A stretch of 37,021 nucleotides of DNA from Candidatus Blautia stercoripullorum (GCA_019120545.1 DWUX01000253.1:1-37021); one strand, 5' to 3'; positions 22,624-32,002 are shown, counted from the stretch's first letter. Program-made: numbers and translations. The notes: a model not told the origin generated them from the sequence alone.

Positions 22624-24090
22624 ATGAGAATGACAGATAAAGTAAGAGACCTGAGAAGTGCCTTGAAACGGCTGAAAGCTATGCCGGGACAGCTGATCAC
22701 CACAGAAGTAGAAGTGGATCCTATGGCGGAGCTGGCAGGGGTATACCGCCATGTGGGAGCAGGAGGAACTGTGATGCGCCCTACAAAGGAAGGTCCGGCT
22801 ATGATATTTGAAAATGTAAAAGGCCATCCAGGAGCAAAAGTAGCCATCGGGGTTTTGGCCAGCAGGAAAAGAGTGGCCGCGCTGCTGGATACAGAGCCGG
22901 AAAATCTGGGAAAGCTTCTGTGCAAATGTGCGGAGAATCCCATTCAGCCGGTTGTGACGGATAAAAAACCGGTGTGTCAGGAAGTGGTCCATCTGGCAGA
23001 GGATCCGGAATTTGATCTGAATAAACTGGTGCCGGCTCCCACTAACACTCCTGACGATGCGGGCCCCTACATAACTCTGGGCATGTGTTATGCTTCACAT
23101 CCGGATACCGGCTTCAGCGATGTTACCATCCACCGTCTCTGTATTCAGGGAAAAGATGAGCTTTCTATCTTCTTCACGCCGGGAGCCAGACACATTGGAG
23201 CTATGGCGGAAAGGGCAGAAGTCCTGGGACAGAAGCTGCCTATTTCCGTGAGTATCGGAGTAGATCCGGCCATCGAGATCGGTTCTTGTTTTGAACCTCC
23301 TACAACGCCTTTGGGATATAATGAACTTTCTATAGCCGGAGCTTTAAGGGGTGAACCTGTAGAACTGGCGCCCTGCCTTACTGTGAAAGAAAACTGTATT
23401 GCCAATGCAGAGTATGTGATAGAGGGAGAAGTGATCCCGGGGGTGAGAATCCAGGAGGATCAGAACAGCCATACCGGCTACGCTATGCCGGAATTCCCGG
23501 GATATACCGGACCTGCCAGCAGTCAGTGCTGGCTGATCAAGGTAAAGGCAGTGACCCACAGAAAAGATCCGATCATGCAGACCTGTATCGGCCCCAGCGA
23601 AGAGCATGTGTCTATGGCCGGGATCCCTACGGAAGCCAGCATTTATCATATGGTGGAAAGCGCTATGCCAGGAAGACTGCAGAATGTGTACTGCGCTTCT
23701 CCCGGAGGAGGAAAATATATGGCAGTACTTCAGTTTAAGAAATCTTCCCCTTCTGATGAGGGAAGACAGAGACAGGCGGCTCTGTTGGCCTTTTCCGCTT
23801 TCAGCGAACTGAAACATGTATTTCTGGTAGATGAGGACGTAGACTGCTTTGATATGAAAGATGTGCTGTGGGCCATGAATACCAGGATGCAGGGGGACGC
23901 AGATATTATTACAATCCCGGGAGTACGCTGCCATCCTCTGGATCCCTCCAATGATCCCTCCTGTTCCCCCAGTATCCGGGATCACGGGATCGCCTGCAAG
24001 ACCATCTTTGACTGCACAGTGCCTTATGACCAGAAGGAACGGTTCAGGCGGGCAAGATTTATGGAAGTAGAGCCGGAAAAATGGCTGTAA
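22624..24090 (+). CDS. ubiD: UbiD-family prenyl-FMN-dependent decarboxylase
   Basis: A 488-aa decarboxylase of the UbiD family, which uses prenylated FMN and a divalent metal to remove or add CO2 on aromatic or unsaturated acids. Family features include the N-terminal LRSALKRLKAMPGQL, PAMIFENVKGHPGAKVAIGVLASRKRVA, a long central block with the EDQNSHTGYAMPEFPGYTG segment, and VFLVDEDVDCFDMKDVLWAMNTR with DADIITIPG. Either ATG 22624 or ATG 22630 could start it; GAGGTGAT precedes both. It is the first gene of an overlapping run with ubiX and an LpdD-like gene, so the cofactor is made on site. The acid is unknown; phenolic acids such as gallate or vanillate are possible. Confidence 0.92.
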   Translation: MRMTDKVRDLRSALKRLKAMPGQLITTEVEVDPMAELAGVYRHVGAGGTVMRPTKEGPAMIFENVKGHPGAKVAIGVLASRKRVAALLDTEPENLGKLLCKCAENPIQPVVTDKKPVCQEVVHLAEDPEFDLNKLVPAPTNTPDDAGPYITLGMCYASHPDTGFSDVTIHRLCIQGKDELSIFFTPGARHIGAMAERAEVLGQKLPISVSIGVDPAIEIGSCFEPPTTPLGYNELSIAGALRGEPVELAPCLTVKENCIANAEYVIEGEVIPGVRIQEDQNSHTGYAMPEFPGYTGPASSQCWLIKVKAVTHRKDPIMQTCIGPSEEHVSMAGIPTEASIYHMVESAMPGRLQNVYCASPGGGKYMAVLQFKKSSPSDEGRQRQAALLAFSAFSELKHVFLVDEDVDCFDMKDVLWAMNTRMQGDADIITIPGVRCHPLDPSNDPSCSPSIRDHGIACKTIFDCTVPYDQKERFRRARFMEVEPEKWL

Positions 24091-24101
24091 GAGGTACAGA
24101 G

Positions 24102-24695
24102 ATGGAAAGAAAACGGATACTTGTGGGAATTTCAGGGGCGTCGGGAATACCTGTGGCTGCAGAAGTGCTGAAAGGTCTCCGGGAAGCGGGGACAGAGATC
24201 CACCTGATGATCAGCCGGGGAGGAGAGATGGCAGTCAGACAGGAGTCTGCCGGTTCTTTAGAGGAGATCAGGAACCTGGCGGATCAGGTATATGATAACG
24301 GAAATATTGGAGCTGCGCCGGCCAGCGGCAGCTTTCAGAATATGGGAATGATCATTGTGCCCTGCAGTATGAAAACACTGGCCGGGATCCACTGCGGCTA
24401 CAGCGACAGCCTTTTGCTCCGGGCAGCGGATGTGATCCTTAAAGAGAGGAGAAAACTGGTGCTGGCAGTACGGGAGTGCCCCTTCAGCACCATACATCTG
24501 AGGAATATGTATGAGCTTTCCTCTATGGGGGCTGTGATACTCCCGCTGATGCTCAGCTATTATAATAAGCCGGAAAGTCTTCAGGATGCAGCCCGGCATC
24601 TGGCCGGAAAGATCCTGGACCAGTTTGACATAGAATATAAACCTTTTAAAAGATGGAAGGGTATGGATATAGATGGAGAATTACAGAGAGGTTAA
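24102..24695 (+). CDS. ubiX: UbiX-family flavin prenyltransferase
   Basis: A 197-aa Rossmann-fold flavoprotein. It attaches a dimethylallyl group to FMN and so makes the prenyl-FMN cofactor used by UbiD. Motifs are the N-terminal GISGASGIPVAAEVL, the FMN-binding PCSMKTLAGIHCGYSDSLLLRAADV, and the C-terminal KERRKLVLAVRECPFSTIHLRNMYELSSMGAVILP. ATG 24102 is chosen because GAGG lies 7 nt upstream; an in-frame ATG at 24081 would overlap the ubiD end. Its 3' end overlaps the next gene by 23 bp. Confidence 0.95.
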   Translation: MERKRILVGISGASGIPVAAEVLKGLREAGTEIHLMISRGGEMAVRQESAGSLEEIRNLADQVYDNGNIGAAPASGSFQNMGMIIVPCSMKTLAGIHCGYSDSLLLRAADVILKERRKLVLAVRECPFSTIHLRNMYELSSMGAVILPLMLSYYNKPESLQDAARHLAGKILDQFDIEYKPFKRWKGMDIDGELQRG

Positions 24696-25032
24696 GCGGA
24701 CTTTGCTGGGAAGACAGATAAGGGCCAGAGTCCATTTCCTGGATCAGGGGATCAACGTGCTTCTTACCGGCGGAGATAAATCCCATATCGGTGCGGTCAG
24801 CGGGCGGATCCCGGGCCAGGATCCGGTAGATATTGAGCTTCCGGGACATAAGGAAGGGATTGTGGCAAGGAAGTGGGCAGAAAAACTGGAAGCCGCCAGA
24901 GGAGAACCGGTATGGGTGGAATGCGGGATACATTATGAAACATTAAGCAGAGAAGGCATTGCCCAGGTAGTAAGGACCTGCGGGGAGATGCTGGAGGAAC
25001 TTTTAAAGGAGCAAAAGAATGAAAGACAGTGA
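24673..25032 (+). CDS. Small LpdD-like protein of prenyl-FMN decarboxylase operons
   Basis: A 119-aa soluble protein. The mid-part GGDKSHIGAVSGRIPG and the LPGHKEGIVARKWAEKLEA stretch resemble the small LpdD-like proteins found with UbiD and UbiX, proposed to help handle prenyl-FMN. It lacks the Cys-rich pattern of the BsdD/YclD subunit. ATG 24673 lies inside the ubiX end, with GGAAGGG upstream; the gene also overlaps the next one by 14 bp. The family call rests on memory of the motif and on position, and is less certain than its neighbours. Confidence 0.6.
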   Translation: MENYREVKRTLLGRQIRARVHFLDQGINVLLTGGDKSHIGAVSGRIPGQDPVDIELPGHKEGIVARKWAEKLEAARGEPVWVECGIHYETLSREGIAQVVRTCGEMLEELLKEQKNERQ

Positions 25033-25447
25033 AAAGTTTCAGATGAATGTAGAGGTAGTCTCCAAAGCTCTCCAGGAACAGGCCCAGACCAGAGAACCGG
25101 AAGAGGAAGCCCGAAAGCTTTATAAAAAGTTCAGGGAAACCAGACAGGAGCCTGTACGTCTGGCGGTGGCCCTCCGGGGATTCTTTCTTCCCCAGGCAGA
25201 GCCGGAAGAAAAGGATGCCTATGAGAAATATTTAAAAGGCAGGATCCGCCCTGCTGTGGAGGCGCTTATTGAGGAGGACGGAGTGGAAAAGCTGGAAAAA
25301 CTGGAAGATCTTGGATGGCTGGAAGAAAAAAATATTGATAATTTTATCCGGATCGCCAGACAGAAGGGAAAAAATGCCTCTCTGGTATGGCTTCTTCATC
25401 TGAAGAAAGAAAAAAACGGATTTAAAGACAGGGATTTTTCCCTTTGA
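25019..25447 (+). CDS. Hypothetical 142-aa helical protein in the ubiDX/MoxR operon
   Basis: A 142-aa soluble protein, mostly helical and highly charged, with no motif I recognise. It starts MKDSEKFQMNVEVVSKAL and has an EEEARKLYKKFRE stretch and a C-terminal FIRIARQKGKNASLVWLLHLKKEK segment. The latter resembles the end of helical proteins often encoded before VWA/MoxR pairs. It overlaps the LpdD-like gene by 14 bp and ends 15 bp before the VWA gene start. AAGGAG lies 7 nt before ATG 25019. It is most likely an adaptor or substrate of the MoxR/VWA system, by position only. Confidence 0.8.
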   Translation: MKDSEKFQMNVEVVSKALQEQAQTREPEEEARKLYKKFRETRQEPVRLAVALRGFFLPQAEPEEKDAYEKYLKGRIRPAVEALIEEDGVEKLEKLEDLGWLEEKNIDNFIRIARQKGKNASLVWLLHLKKEKNGFKDRDFSL

Positions 25448-25462
25448 AAGCAGGTGAGGCAC

Positions 25463-26782
25463 ATGGACAGGGAAACTCAAAAACGCCGGGAAAATCTGGG
25501 AATCCGGATCCTGCAGAACTGCCGGAACGAGCTGTATTCCTATTTCCCTTATCTGGACGGGGCTTTTGCCGGGCTGAGATATTGTCCTGAGGAAAAAGCC
25601 GGAACCATAGGAACAGACGGGGAATTTCTTTATTTTTCGCCCTCTTATCTGATCCGGGCATATGGAGAAAATCCCCGGAGCATCCTGAGGGGATATCTCC
25701 ATATCCTTCTTCACTGCCTGTATCTCCATCCTTTTTACGGAGAGATTTTTCCAGGAGGAGAAAAGGGAGACCGGGTACTGTGGAATCTGGCCTGCGATAT
25801 GTGGGTGGAAGAGATCATAGAAAGAGAGCAGATACCGGGACTTTCTCCCGGAAGGGAGCCTGTACGGGAGCAGTGTTTCTGGCTCATGCGGGGACAGAAG
25901 CTTTCAGCGGAGAAACTTTATTATATGCTGGCAGGGGGGAGGTTTCCCTATACTTTCAAGGAGCTTTGCCAGGCTTTTTCCTTTGACGATCCCAGATTCT
26001 GGGAAAAGGGAAAAAGAGAGAAGAGAGGGGCAGGGACCCGGAAAAAATGGGAGGAGCTCCGTTCCCTGACAGGACAGAAAAAACAGCAGAAAAAGAAACG
26101 GGCAGGCACTCAGAAAGGATCCGGGGAAGAAGAAATGGAAGCACGTCCCCAGGGAAAGTTTGATTATCGAAAATTTCTGAAACGCTTTGCAGTGCCCAGA
26201 GAAGAGGTAGAGCTGGATACGGAAAGTTTTGACTATATTTTCTATAACCTGGGTATGGAGCGTTATGGAAATACACCTCTCATTGAGCCTTTGGAATACA
26301 AAGAAGTCAACCGCCTGGAAGAGCTGGTCATTGCCATTGATACCTCCAGCTCCTGTTCTGAAGAAACAGTCCGGGGATTTCTGGGAGAAACTTACCGGAT
26401 ACTGGAGGAGAAGGAAAATTTTTTCCGAAAGATGAAGGTATATCTGATCCAGTGTGACAGCTGTATCCAGGATGTGAAAGTGATCCATTCTGAGGAAGAG
26501 TGGAAGGCTTACAGTAAAAATATTAAAATCCGGGGCAGAGGGGGTACGGACTTCCGACCGGTGTTCCACTACATCAGCCGGCAGCAGGAAAAGAAGGAAA
26601 TCAGGAATCTGAAGGCTCTGATCTATTTTACAGATGGAGACGGCATTTATCCCCAGAGCAGGCCGGAATATGAGACAGCTTTTGTATTTCTGGAGAAAAA
26701 TGCCAGGATGGACAGGGTGCCGGACTGGGCCTATAAACTGCTGGTACCGGCAAAGACAGGAAAACAAGAGGAAGAATTATGA
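25463..26782 (+). CDS. VWA-like protein with an N-terminal metallopeptidase-like domain
   Basis: A 439-aa cytoplasmic protein. The N-terminal half looks like the putative metallopeptidase domain often fused to VWA (DUF2201 type), but the expected HExxH is HILLH (His80 to His84), so the catalytic Glu is missing. A Lys/Arg-rich linker follows (about 185-225). The C-terminal VWA domain has the MIDAS motif DTSSS (293-297) and the later TDGDG. VWA proteins of this kind work with MoxR AAA+ ATPases as chaperones or metal-insertion machines. ATG 25463 has AGGTGAGG upstream; an earlier in-frame GTG sits in that site. Its stop overlaps the MoxR start as ATGA. Confidence 0.85.
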   Translation: MDRETQKRRENLGIRILQNCRNELYSYFPYLDGAFAGLRYCPEEKAGTIGTDGEFLYFSPSYLIRAYGENPRSILRGYLHILLHCLYLHPFYGEIFPGGEKGDRVLWNLACDMWVEEIIEREQIPGLSPGREPVREQCFWLMRGQKLSAEKLYYMLAGGRFPYTFKELCQAFSFDDPRFWEKGKREKRGAGTRKKWEELRSLTGQKKQQKKKRAGTQKGSGEEEMEARPQGKFDYRKFLKRFAVPREEVELDTESFDYIFYNLGMERYGNTPLIEPLEYKEVNRLEELVIAIDTSSSCSEETVRGFLGETYRILEEKENFFRKMKVYLIQCDSCIQDVKVIHSEEEWKAYSKNIKIRGRGGTDFRPVFHYISRQQEKKEIRNLKALIYFTDGDGIYPQSRPEYETAFVFLEKNARMDRVPDWAYKLLVPAKTGKQEEEL

Positions 26783-28308
26783 ATATAAAAGAGGCAAAAA
26801 CAGAGATTATCAATACGATTCGCGCATATAACAAAAAGGATGACCAGGGATGTTATACCTTCCCACTGGTAAGACAGAGACCCATTCTCCTTATGGGGCC
26901 TCCGGGAATCGGGAAAACGGCTATTATGGAGCAGGCGGCTGCAGAATGCGGTGTAGGGCTGGTGGCCTATACCATCACCCATCATACCCGGCAGAGCGCC
27001 ATCGGCCTTCCTCATATTGAAGCAAGGGTATATCAGGGAAAAGAGGTCAGTGTGACGGAATATACTCTGAGTGAGATCATAGCGTCGGTATACCAGTGTA
27101 TGGAAGAAACGGGGAAAAAAGAGGGGATCCTTTTTATCGATGAGATCAACTGTGTGTCAGAAACGCTGGCTCCCACTATGCTCCAGTTTCTTCAGAATAA
27201 AACTTTCGGAAGCCATAAGGTGCCCCGGGGCTGGGTGATCGTGGCTGCGGGAAATCCCCCTCAGTATAATAAGTCCGTGCGGGAGTTTGATATTGTGACT
27301 CTGGACCGGGTGCGAAAAATCGATGTGGAGGCGGACTGCGATGTGTGGATGGAATATGCCTGCCGTCAGGAAGTCCACGAAGCAGTGCTGTCTTACCTGA
27401 GGATAAAGAAGGAAAACTTTTATACTGTAGAAAATACAGTAGACGGAAAATTTTTCGTCACTGCCAGAGGCTGGGAAGATCTGTCGGAAATTCTGAAAAG
27501 CTATGAGGAATTTCAGATCCCGGTGACAGAATCCCTGGTGAGCCAGTATCTGCAGAAAGAAGAGACAGCCAGAGATTTTGCCGCTTACTACCAGCTGTAC
27601 CGGAAATACGGCACAGACTATGGGATCTCAGAGATGCTGGAAGGAAGGCTTTCCGATGAGGAATATCGGGAAAAAGGGGATATGGCAGGGAAAGGCGGTT
27701 TTGAAGAGCGTTTTACAGTGGTGAATCTGCTTCTGGGAGCTCTCCATACAGAGTTTGCCGGTTTTGCTAAAAAAGAAGAAAACCTTACAGCCCTTCATGA
27801 AGCGCTGGGATATCTGAAGAGTTATATCCGGGATCATAAAGAGACAGAGGATATCAAAGCTTTTATCCGTGATCGGAAAAACAGTCTGGAAATAAAAACA
27901 GAGGCCGGGTTGATGAGGGAAACAGAGATCCGAAAAGAAAACTGGGTGATCGGAAAGCTGGAAGAGTATTATCTGAACCTGAAAAAGGAACATGTGCAGA
28001 GCGGGACAGAAGGCTTTGAAAAAATAAAGATCTATTTCGCAGGAGAAACAGAGAAAAGAGGCCGGGAGATAGAAGAGATCCTGAAGCGGACAGAGAGAGG
28101 ATTTTCTTTTGTGGAAGCGGCCTTTGGGGACAGCCAGGAAATGGTGCTTTTTGTATCCGGGCTGACCCAGGATGATAAGGCCATAGATTTTCTCAGTGTA
28201 CACGAAAGTCCACTGTATCTGAAGTGGAGCGAGAAACTCTTGTATAGGAAGGAGGAGGAAAAACTGCTGGAAGAGTGCAGGGAGGAAGAGAGTATGCTGG
28301 AGTCATAA
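26779..28308 (+). CDS. MoxR-family AAA+ ATPase
   Basis: A 509-aa ATPase. Walker A is GPPGIGKT (40-47), Walker B ILFIDEIN with Asp121-Glu122, followed by the sensor-1-like VAAGNPPQYN and an arginine-finger-like LDRVRKID. The C-terminal half (about 260-509) is helical and charged and is longer than in short MoxR proteins. The start is an ATGA overlap with the VWA gene, so the two are made together. MoxR/VWA pairs remodel or load cofactors into partner enzymes. Here the pair sits at the end of a UbiD/UbiX operon. Whether it acts on the decarboxylase is not known. Confidence 0.92.
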   Translation: MNIKEAKTEIINTIRAYNKKDDQGCYTFPLVRQRPILLMGPPGIGKTAIMEQAAAECGVGLVAYTITHHTRQSAIGLPHIEARVYQGKEVSVTEYTLSEIIASVYQCMEETGKKEGILFIDEINCVSETLAPTMLQFLQNKTFGSHKVPRGWVIVAAGNPPQYNKSVREFDIVTLDRVRKIDVEADCDVWMEYACRQEVHEAVLSYLRIKKENFYTVENTVDGKFFVTARGWEDLSEILKSYEEFQIPVTESLVSQYLQKEETARDFAAYYQLYRKYGTDYGISEMLEGRLSDEEYREKGDMAGKGGFEERFTVVNLLLGALHTEFAGFAKKEENLTALHEALGYLKSYIRDHKETEDIKAFIRDRKNSLEIKTEAGLMRETEIRKENWVIGKLEEYYLNLKKEHVQSGTEGFEKIKIYFAGETEKRGREIEEILKRTERGFSFVEAAFGDSQEMVLFVSGLTQDDKAIDFLSVHESPLYLKWSEKLLYRKEEEKLLEECREEESMLES

Positions 28309-28321
28309 AAAAACAAGTAGA

Positions 28322-28346
28322 TTGACAAGCGTACAAGCACTATAAT
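28322..28346 (+). promoter_or_regulatory. Possible promoter of the FGGY kinase gene
   Basis: TTGACA (28322-28327) and TATAAT (28341-28346) are both perfect, but only 13 bp apart, too short for normal use. An alternative -10 ATATTA lies at 17 bp. Use is uncertain. Confidence 0.3.
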
Positions 28347-28398
28347 ATTAAGTAGTGAGTCTTGACCAGACATAAAAGGAAAAACAGGAGGTATTTAC

Positions 28399-30003
28399 AT
28401 GAGCGCAGAAGAAAACAAAAAAATAATCGAGGAAGGCAGAGCTGTACTGGGGATCGAGCTGGGGTCTACCAGGATCAAGGCTGTTCTGGTAAATGAGGAA
28501 AATCAGCCTATTGCGTCAGGAAGTCATGAGTGGGAGAACCAGTATGTAAACAACATCTGGACCTACAGCGAGGAGGCTATCTGGACAGGCATCCAGGACA
28601 GCTACCAGGATATGGCAAGGGATGTAAAGGAAAAGTACGGAGCAGAGATCACAAAACTGGGAGCTGTGGGATTCAGCGCTATGATGCACGGCTATATGCC
28701 TTTTGATAAGGACGGAAAGCTGCTGGTGCCTTTCCGTACATGGAGAAATACGATGACAGAAAAAGCCAGCGAGGAGCTGACAGAGCTGTTTGCCTACCAT
28801 ATTCCTCAGAGGTGGAGCATTGCCCATCTGTATCAGGCTATGCTGAACAAAGAAGAACATGTAAAGGACATCGCCTTTATGACTACTCTGGAGGGGTATG
28901 TGCACTGGAAACTGACAGGAGAGAAGGTATTGGGAGTAGGAGAAGCTTCCGGAATGTTTCCTGTAGATATGAATCTTAAGAATTATGATCAGAAGAGAAT
29001 GGAACAGTTTGAAAATCTGGCCGCTCCTTACGGATATTCCTGGAAGCTTCATGAGATCCTTCCAAAGGTGCTCCTGGCAGGAGAAGAAGCAGGGCGCCTT
29101 ACAGAGGAAGGGGCAAAGCTTTTGGACGTAACAGGAAAACTGGAAGCAGGAGTTCCTTTCTGTCCTCCGGAGGGAGACGCAGGAACAGGAATGGTGGCTA
29201 CCAACAGTGTCGCCCAGAGAACAGGAAATGTATCTGCAGGAACTTCTGTGTTCTCCATGGTCGTTCTGGAAAAAGAACTGTCTAAAGTATATCCGGAGAT
29301 CGACCTGGTAACCACGCCTACAGGAAATCTGGTTGCTATGGTCCACTGTAATAACTGTACTTCAGACTTAAACGCCTGGGTAGGGATTTTTAAAGAGTTT
29401 GCAGAGGCTATGGGAATAAAGACAGATATGAACCAGCTTTTCGGAACCCTTTACAGAAAGGCTATGGAGGGAGACGCGGACTGCGGCGGACTGCTGGCCT
29501 ACAATTATTTCTCAGGAGAACATATCACTGGATTTGAAGAGGGACGCCCTCTCTTTGTCCGCACTCCGGAGAGCAGATTTAATCTGGCGAATTTTATGAG
29601 AGTCAACCTTTTTACCTCCCTTGGAGCGTTAAAGACAGGCATGGACATCCTTTTGAAAGAAGAGGGAGTCAAGCTGGATAAGATCCTGGGCCACGGAGGC
29701 CTTTTCAAAACTAAGGGAGTGGGACAGAATATCCTGGCTGCTGCCATCGACACTCCAGTAACGGTTATGGGGACCGCAGGAGAAGGGGGCGCCTGGGGAA
29801 TCGCAGTTCTGGCGTCTTACCTTATCCATAAGGAAGAAGGCGAGACTCTGGAAGAATATCTGGATAACAAGGTCTTTGCAGGACAGGAAGGAATAGAAGT
29901 TCAGCCGGATGAGAAAGATGTAAAAGGATTTGATGAATTTATGGTGAGATATAAAGAAGGACTGGCCATAGAAAGAGCGGCTGTGGATCATTTGAAGGGA
30001 TGA
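28399..30003 (+). CDS. FGGY-family carbohydrate kinase
   Basis: A 534-aa cytoplasmic sugar kinase. The N-terminal phosphate-binding [30 protein letters not shown], a mid-protein [28 protein letters not shown] and a C-terminal [27 protein letters not shown] block are those of the xylulokinase/ribulokinase group. It phosphorylates a pentulose or related polyol; the sugar cannot be read from motifs. AGGAGG lies before ATG 28399. It is followed after 13 bp by an esterase gene, and two glycosidases lie further on, consistent with use of a plant or host glycan. Confidence 0.9.
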   Translation: MSAEENKKIIEEGRAVLGIELGSTRIKAVLVNEENQPIASGSHEWENQYVNNIWTYSEEAIWTGIQDSYQDMARDVKEKYGAEITKLGAVGFSAMMHGYMPFDKDGKLLVPFRTWRNTMTEKASEELTELFAYHIPQRWSIAHLYQAMLNKEEHVKDIAFMTTLEGYVHWKLTGEKVLGVGEASGMFPVDMNLKNYDQKRMEQFENLAAPYGYSWKLHEILPKVLLAGEEAGRLTEEGAKLLDVTGKLEAGVPFCPPEGDAGTGMVATNSVAQRTGNVSAGTSVFSMVVLEKELSKVYPEIDLVTTPTGNLVAMVHCNNCTSDLNAWVGIFKEFAEAMGIKTDMNQLFGTLYRKAMEGDADCGGLLAYNYFSGEHITGFEEGRPLFVRTPESRFNLANFMRVNLFTSLGALKTGMDILLKEEGVKLDKILGHGGLFKTKGVGQNILAAAIDTPVTVMGTAGEGGAWGIAVLASYLIHKEEGETLEEYLDNKVFAGQEGIEVQPDEKDVKGFDEFMVRYKEGLAIERAAVDHLKG

Positions 30004-30016
30004 TAGAAGGAAGAAA

Positions 30017-31087
30017 ATGAGGACAGAAAAGATCATCTTAAACGAAGAGAGAAATGTAACCCTTACCGCTTATCTTCAGGAGACAGGGGGAAGATTTGAC
30101 TATATTTCGGCCCGCCCGGGTATGCTGATCATTCCCGGAGGAGGCTATCAGTACTGTTCTGAACGGGAGGCGGATCCTCCGGCTATGGCTTTTCTGAAAG
30201 CTGGTTTTCAAGTGTTTATCCTTAACTATTCCATAGGGAAAGACGCCAGGTGGCCCAATCCTCTGGAGGATTATGAAAAGGCGATGGAGCTGATCCGGGA
30301 CAGGGCCGAGGAATGGAAGGTATATAAAGACAAGGTTGCAGTGCTGGGCTTTTCCGCAGGAGGCCATCTGGCGGCCTGTGCGGCCACTATGGCAAAGAAC
30401 CGACCTGCGGCAGCGGTTCTGGGGTATGCGGTGACAGAAAAAGAAACTGTGGAAAAATGTGAAAAGACAGCGCCGGACGCAGTGTCGGCTGTGGACAGGC
30501 GCACCTGCCCCTGCTTTGTCTTTGCTACCAGGGATGACAGCGTGGTTCCTGTACAGAATTCTCTGTCTTTTGTCACTGCTCTGGCGAAAAACGGGGTATC
30601 TTTTGAAAGCCATATCTATGCCTACGGGCCTCATGGCTTCTCTACAGGAGATACTTCTGTGCAGTATAAGGACTCTCATCTGTGCAGCCGGGTTCCGCGA
30701 TGGACAGAGGACTGCATTGGATGGCTGAAAGATATTCTGGGAGATTTCGGGGAAAAAACAATGACAGATCCCGCCTGCCCCAGACATGTGACAGGAGATT
30801 ACGAGGATTATCTTTCTCTGGAATGTACTCTGGGCTATCTGCGGCGGTATGAAAAAGCGGCGGATGTTATGGGACCTTTCCTGGACTGGCTTACTTGTCA
30901 CCGGCAGCAGGTGGCAGACAGCATAGGGCCTGCAGCGGGAGAGATCACCAGAAGAGAAGGGATGGAAGGTTTCTTCCTTATGGCAGACAACCGGACTCTC
31001 CGGGAAGTCCTGAGCAATACAGAGTTTTCCCGGGAAGAACAGGCAAAGCTGCAAGAGGCTTTGGAAAAAATAGAAAATCAGAACTAA
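30017..31087 (+). CDS. Alpha/beta-hydrolase esterase with a C-terminal helical domain
   Basis: A 356-aa cytoplasmic esterase related to acetyl-xylan/feruloyl-type (BD-FAE) and AXE hydrolases. The oxyanion IIPGGGYQYCSEREADP, nucleophile Ser113 (GFSAGGHLA), Asp173/174 (ATRDDSVVPV) and His206 (YGPHGFS) make a complete triad. Residues from about 265 form an added region with TLGYLRRYEKAADVMGPF and EITRREGMEGFFLMADNRTL, which looks like the C-terminal domain of the GH3 enzyme encoded nearby. There is no signal peptide. It lies 13 bp after the kinase gene and likely shares its message. It may remove acetyl groups from imported oligosaccharides. Confidence 0.88.
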   Translation: MRTEKIILNEERNVTLTAYLQETGGRFDYISARPGMLIIPGGGYQYCSEREADPPAMAFLKAGFQVFILNYSIGKDARWPNPLEDYEKAMELIRDRAEEWKVYKDKVAVLGFSAGGHLAACAATMAKNRPAAAVLGYAVTEKETVEKCEKTAPDAVSAVDRRTCPCFVFATRDDSVVPVQNSLSFVTALAKNGVSFESHIYAYGPHGFSTGDTSVQYKDSHLCSRVPRWTEDCIGWLKDILGDFGEKTMTDPACPRHVTGDYEDYLSLECTLGYLRRYEKAADVMGPFLDWLTCHRQQVADSIGPAAGEITRREGMEGFFLMADNRTLREVLSNTEFSREEQAKLQEALEKIENQN

Positions 31088-31116
31088 GATCTCCAGGAGA
31101 CATTTATCTCTATGGA

Positions 31117-31866
31117 TCAGCTTTGGGACTTCCGGTATCTGCCGGGAGTCCTTCCTGTATATTCCCGGAAAATCTTGATAAAGTGGCTTTCGCTGGAAAA
31201 GCACAGGGCGGCGCTGATCTCTGAAAGGGGATAATCTGTATACAGGAGCATGGAACAGGCTGTCTCCAGCCGCTCTTTCTGTACATAAGCCATAGGACTC
31301 ATCCCGGTTTCTTCTTTGAAAAGATGGGAAAATCTTCCTCTGCTCATCCCCGAGGCCTGGGCTAACTGGGGAAGAGAGATCTTTTCCTGAAGATGGCTGT
31401 GGATATAGTGGATGGATTTGCGGACTGCTTTGGAATAGGGCGGAGACTCCTTTTTGTGCTTGACTGCGCTGACAAAATCCCGGAGAGCCCGTTCTCTTAA
31501 GGTCTGGATCTGAGAAGGAGAAGTACACTCTTCCGAGGTCTGGATGTAACTGTCGCTCATGGCGTAGGCCAGATCTTCGGCCACACCGCCGTCCATGGCT
31601 GCCCTGGTGATCTGGGTGATATAGGAAATAAAGATGATCTGGGCCTGGCGGAGGGGACTGGAGCTGAGTCTGCCTGCCTGACCGGTCTTCTCCAGATTTT
31701 CCATGCATTTTCTGGCCAGATCCATATCTCCTATGCGGACTGCTTCCAGCATATCTTTTTCATATCGGTATGGGGTATGGGGGACAAAGGATTCCCTGGA
31801 AGCCAGAAGAATCTGCCGTGTCTTTTTATCTAAAAAATCAAAATTGTCCTTCTCAAAAATCGTCAT
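31117..31866 (-). CDS. AraC-family transcriptional regulator
   Basis: A 249-aa regulator. The C-terminal two-helix-turn-helix DNA-binding region contains SLPQLAQASGMSRGRFSHLFKEETGMSP and LSEISAALCFSSESHFIKIFREYTGRTPGRYR. The N-terminal 140 residues are helical and lack the usual cupin sugar pocket; there is no membrane segment. It is divergent from the GH3 beta-glucosidase gene and convergent with the esterase gene, with 29 bp between their stop codons. It starts at ATG 31866 behind AAAGGAGG. It most likely controls the glycosidase, by position; the inducer is unknown. Confidence 0.93.
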   Translation of the reverse strand: MTIFEKDNFDFLDKKTRQILLASRESFVPHTPYRYEKDMLEAVRIGDMDLARKCMENLEKTGQAGRLSSSPLRQAQIIFISYITQITRAAMDGGVAEDLAYAMSDSYIQTSEECTSPSQIQTLRERALRDFVSAVKHKKESPPYSKAVRKSIHYIHSHLQEKISLPQLAQASGMSRGRFSHLFKEETGMSPMAYVQKERLETACSMLLYTDYPLSEISAALCFSSESHFIKIFREYTGRTPGRYRKSQS

Positions 31867-32002
31867 AAATCGGCCTCCTTTCTACCTTTCATTATATCGG
31901 AAAAATGTCAGCGTGAAAATGATAAAAACAGCATAAATATGATATTTTTTCCGGATGAATTGTGATAGGTTAATCCTATAAAAGTTGTAAAGGAGCGAAA
32001 AA

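Noticed and set aside
25904-26767. Open frame of 287 codons opposite the VWA gene
   Set aside because: Antisense shadow of a real gene; rich in Phe, Cys and Leu with no domain or ribosome site.
28322-28346. Perfect TTGACA and TATAAT before the kinase gene taken as a strong promoter
   Set aside because: They are only 13 bp apart, too close for normal sigma-A use. Kept only as a low-confidence feature.
30038-31708. Open frame of 556 codons on the minus strand across the esterase and AraC genes
   Set aside because: It crosses two convincing genes in other frames, has low-complexity Arg/Ser/Pro-rich sequence and no domain. A chance open frame.
31950-31975. Imperfect inverted repeat GGATGAA / TTAATCC before the GH3 gene as an AraC operator
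   Set aside because: AraC sites are usually direct repeats, arms are short and mismatched, and no clear promoter could be aligned with it.
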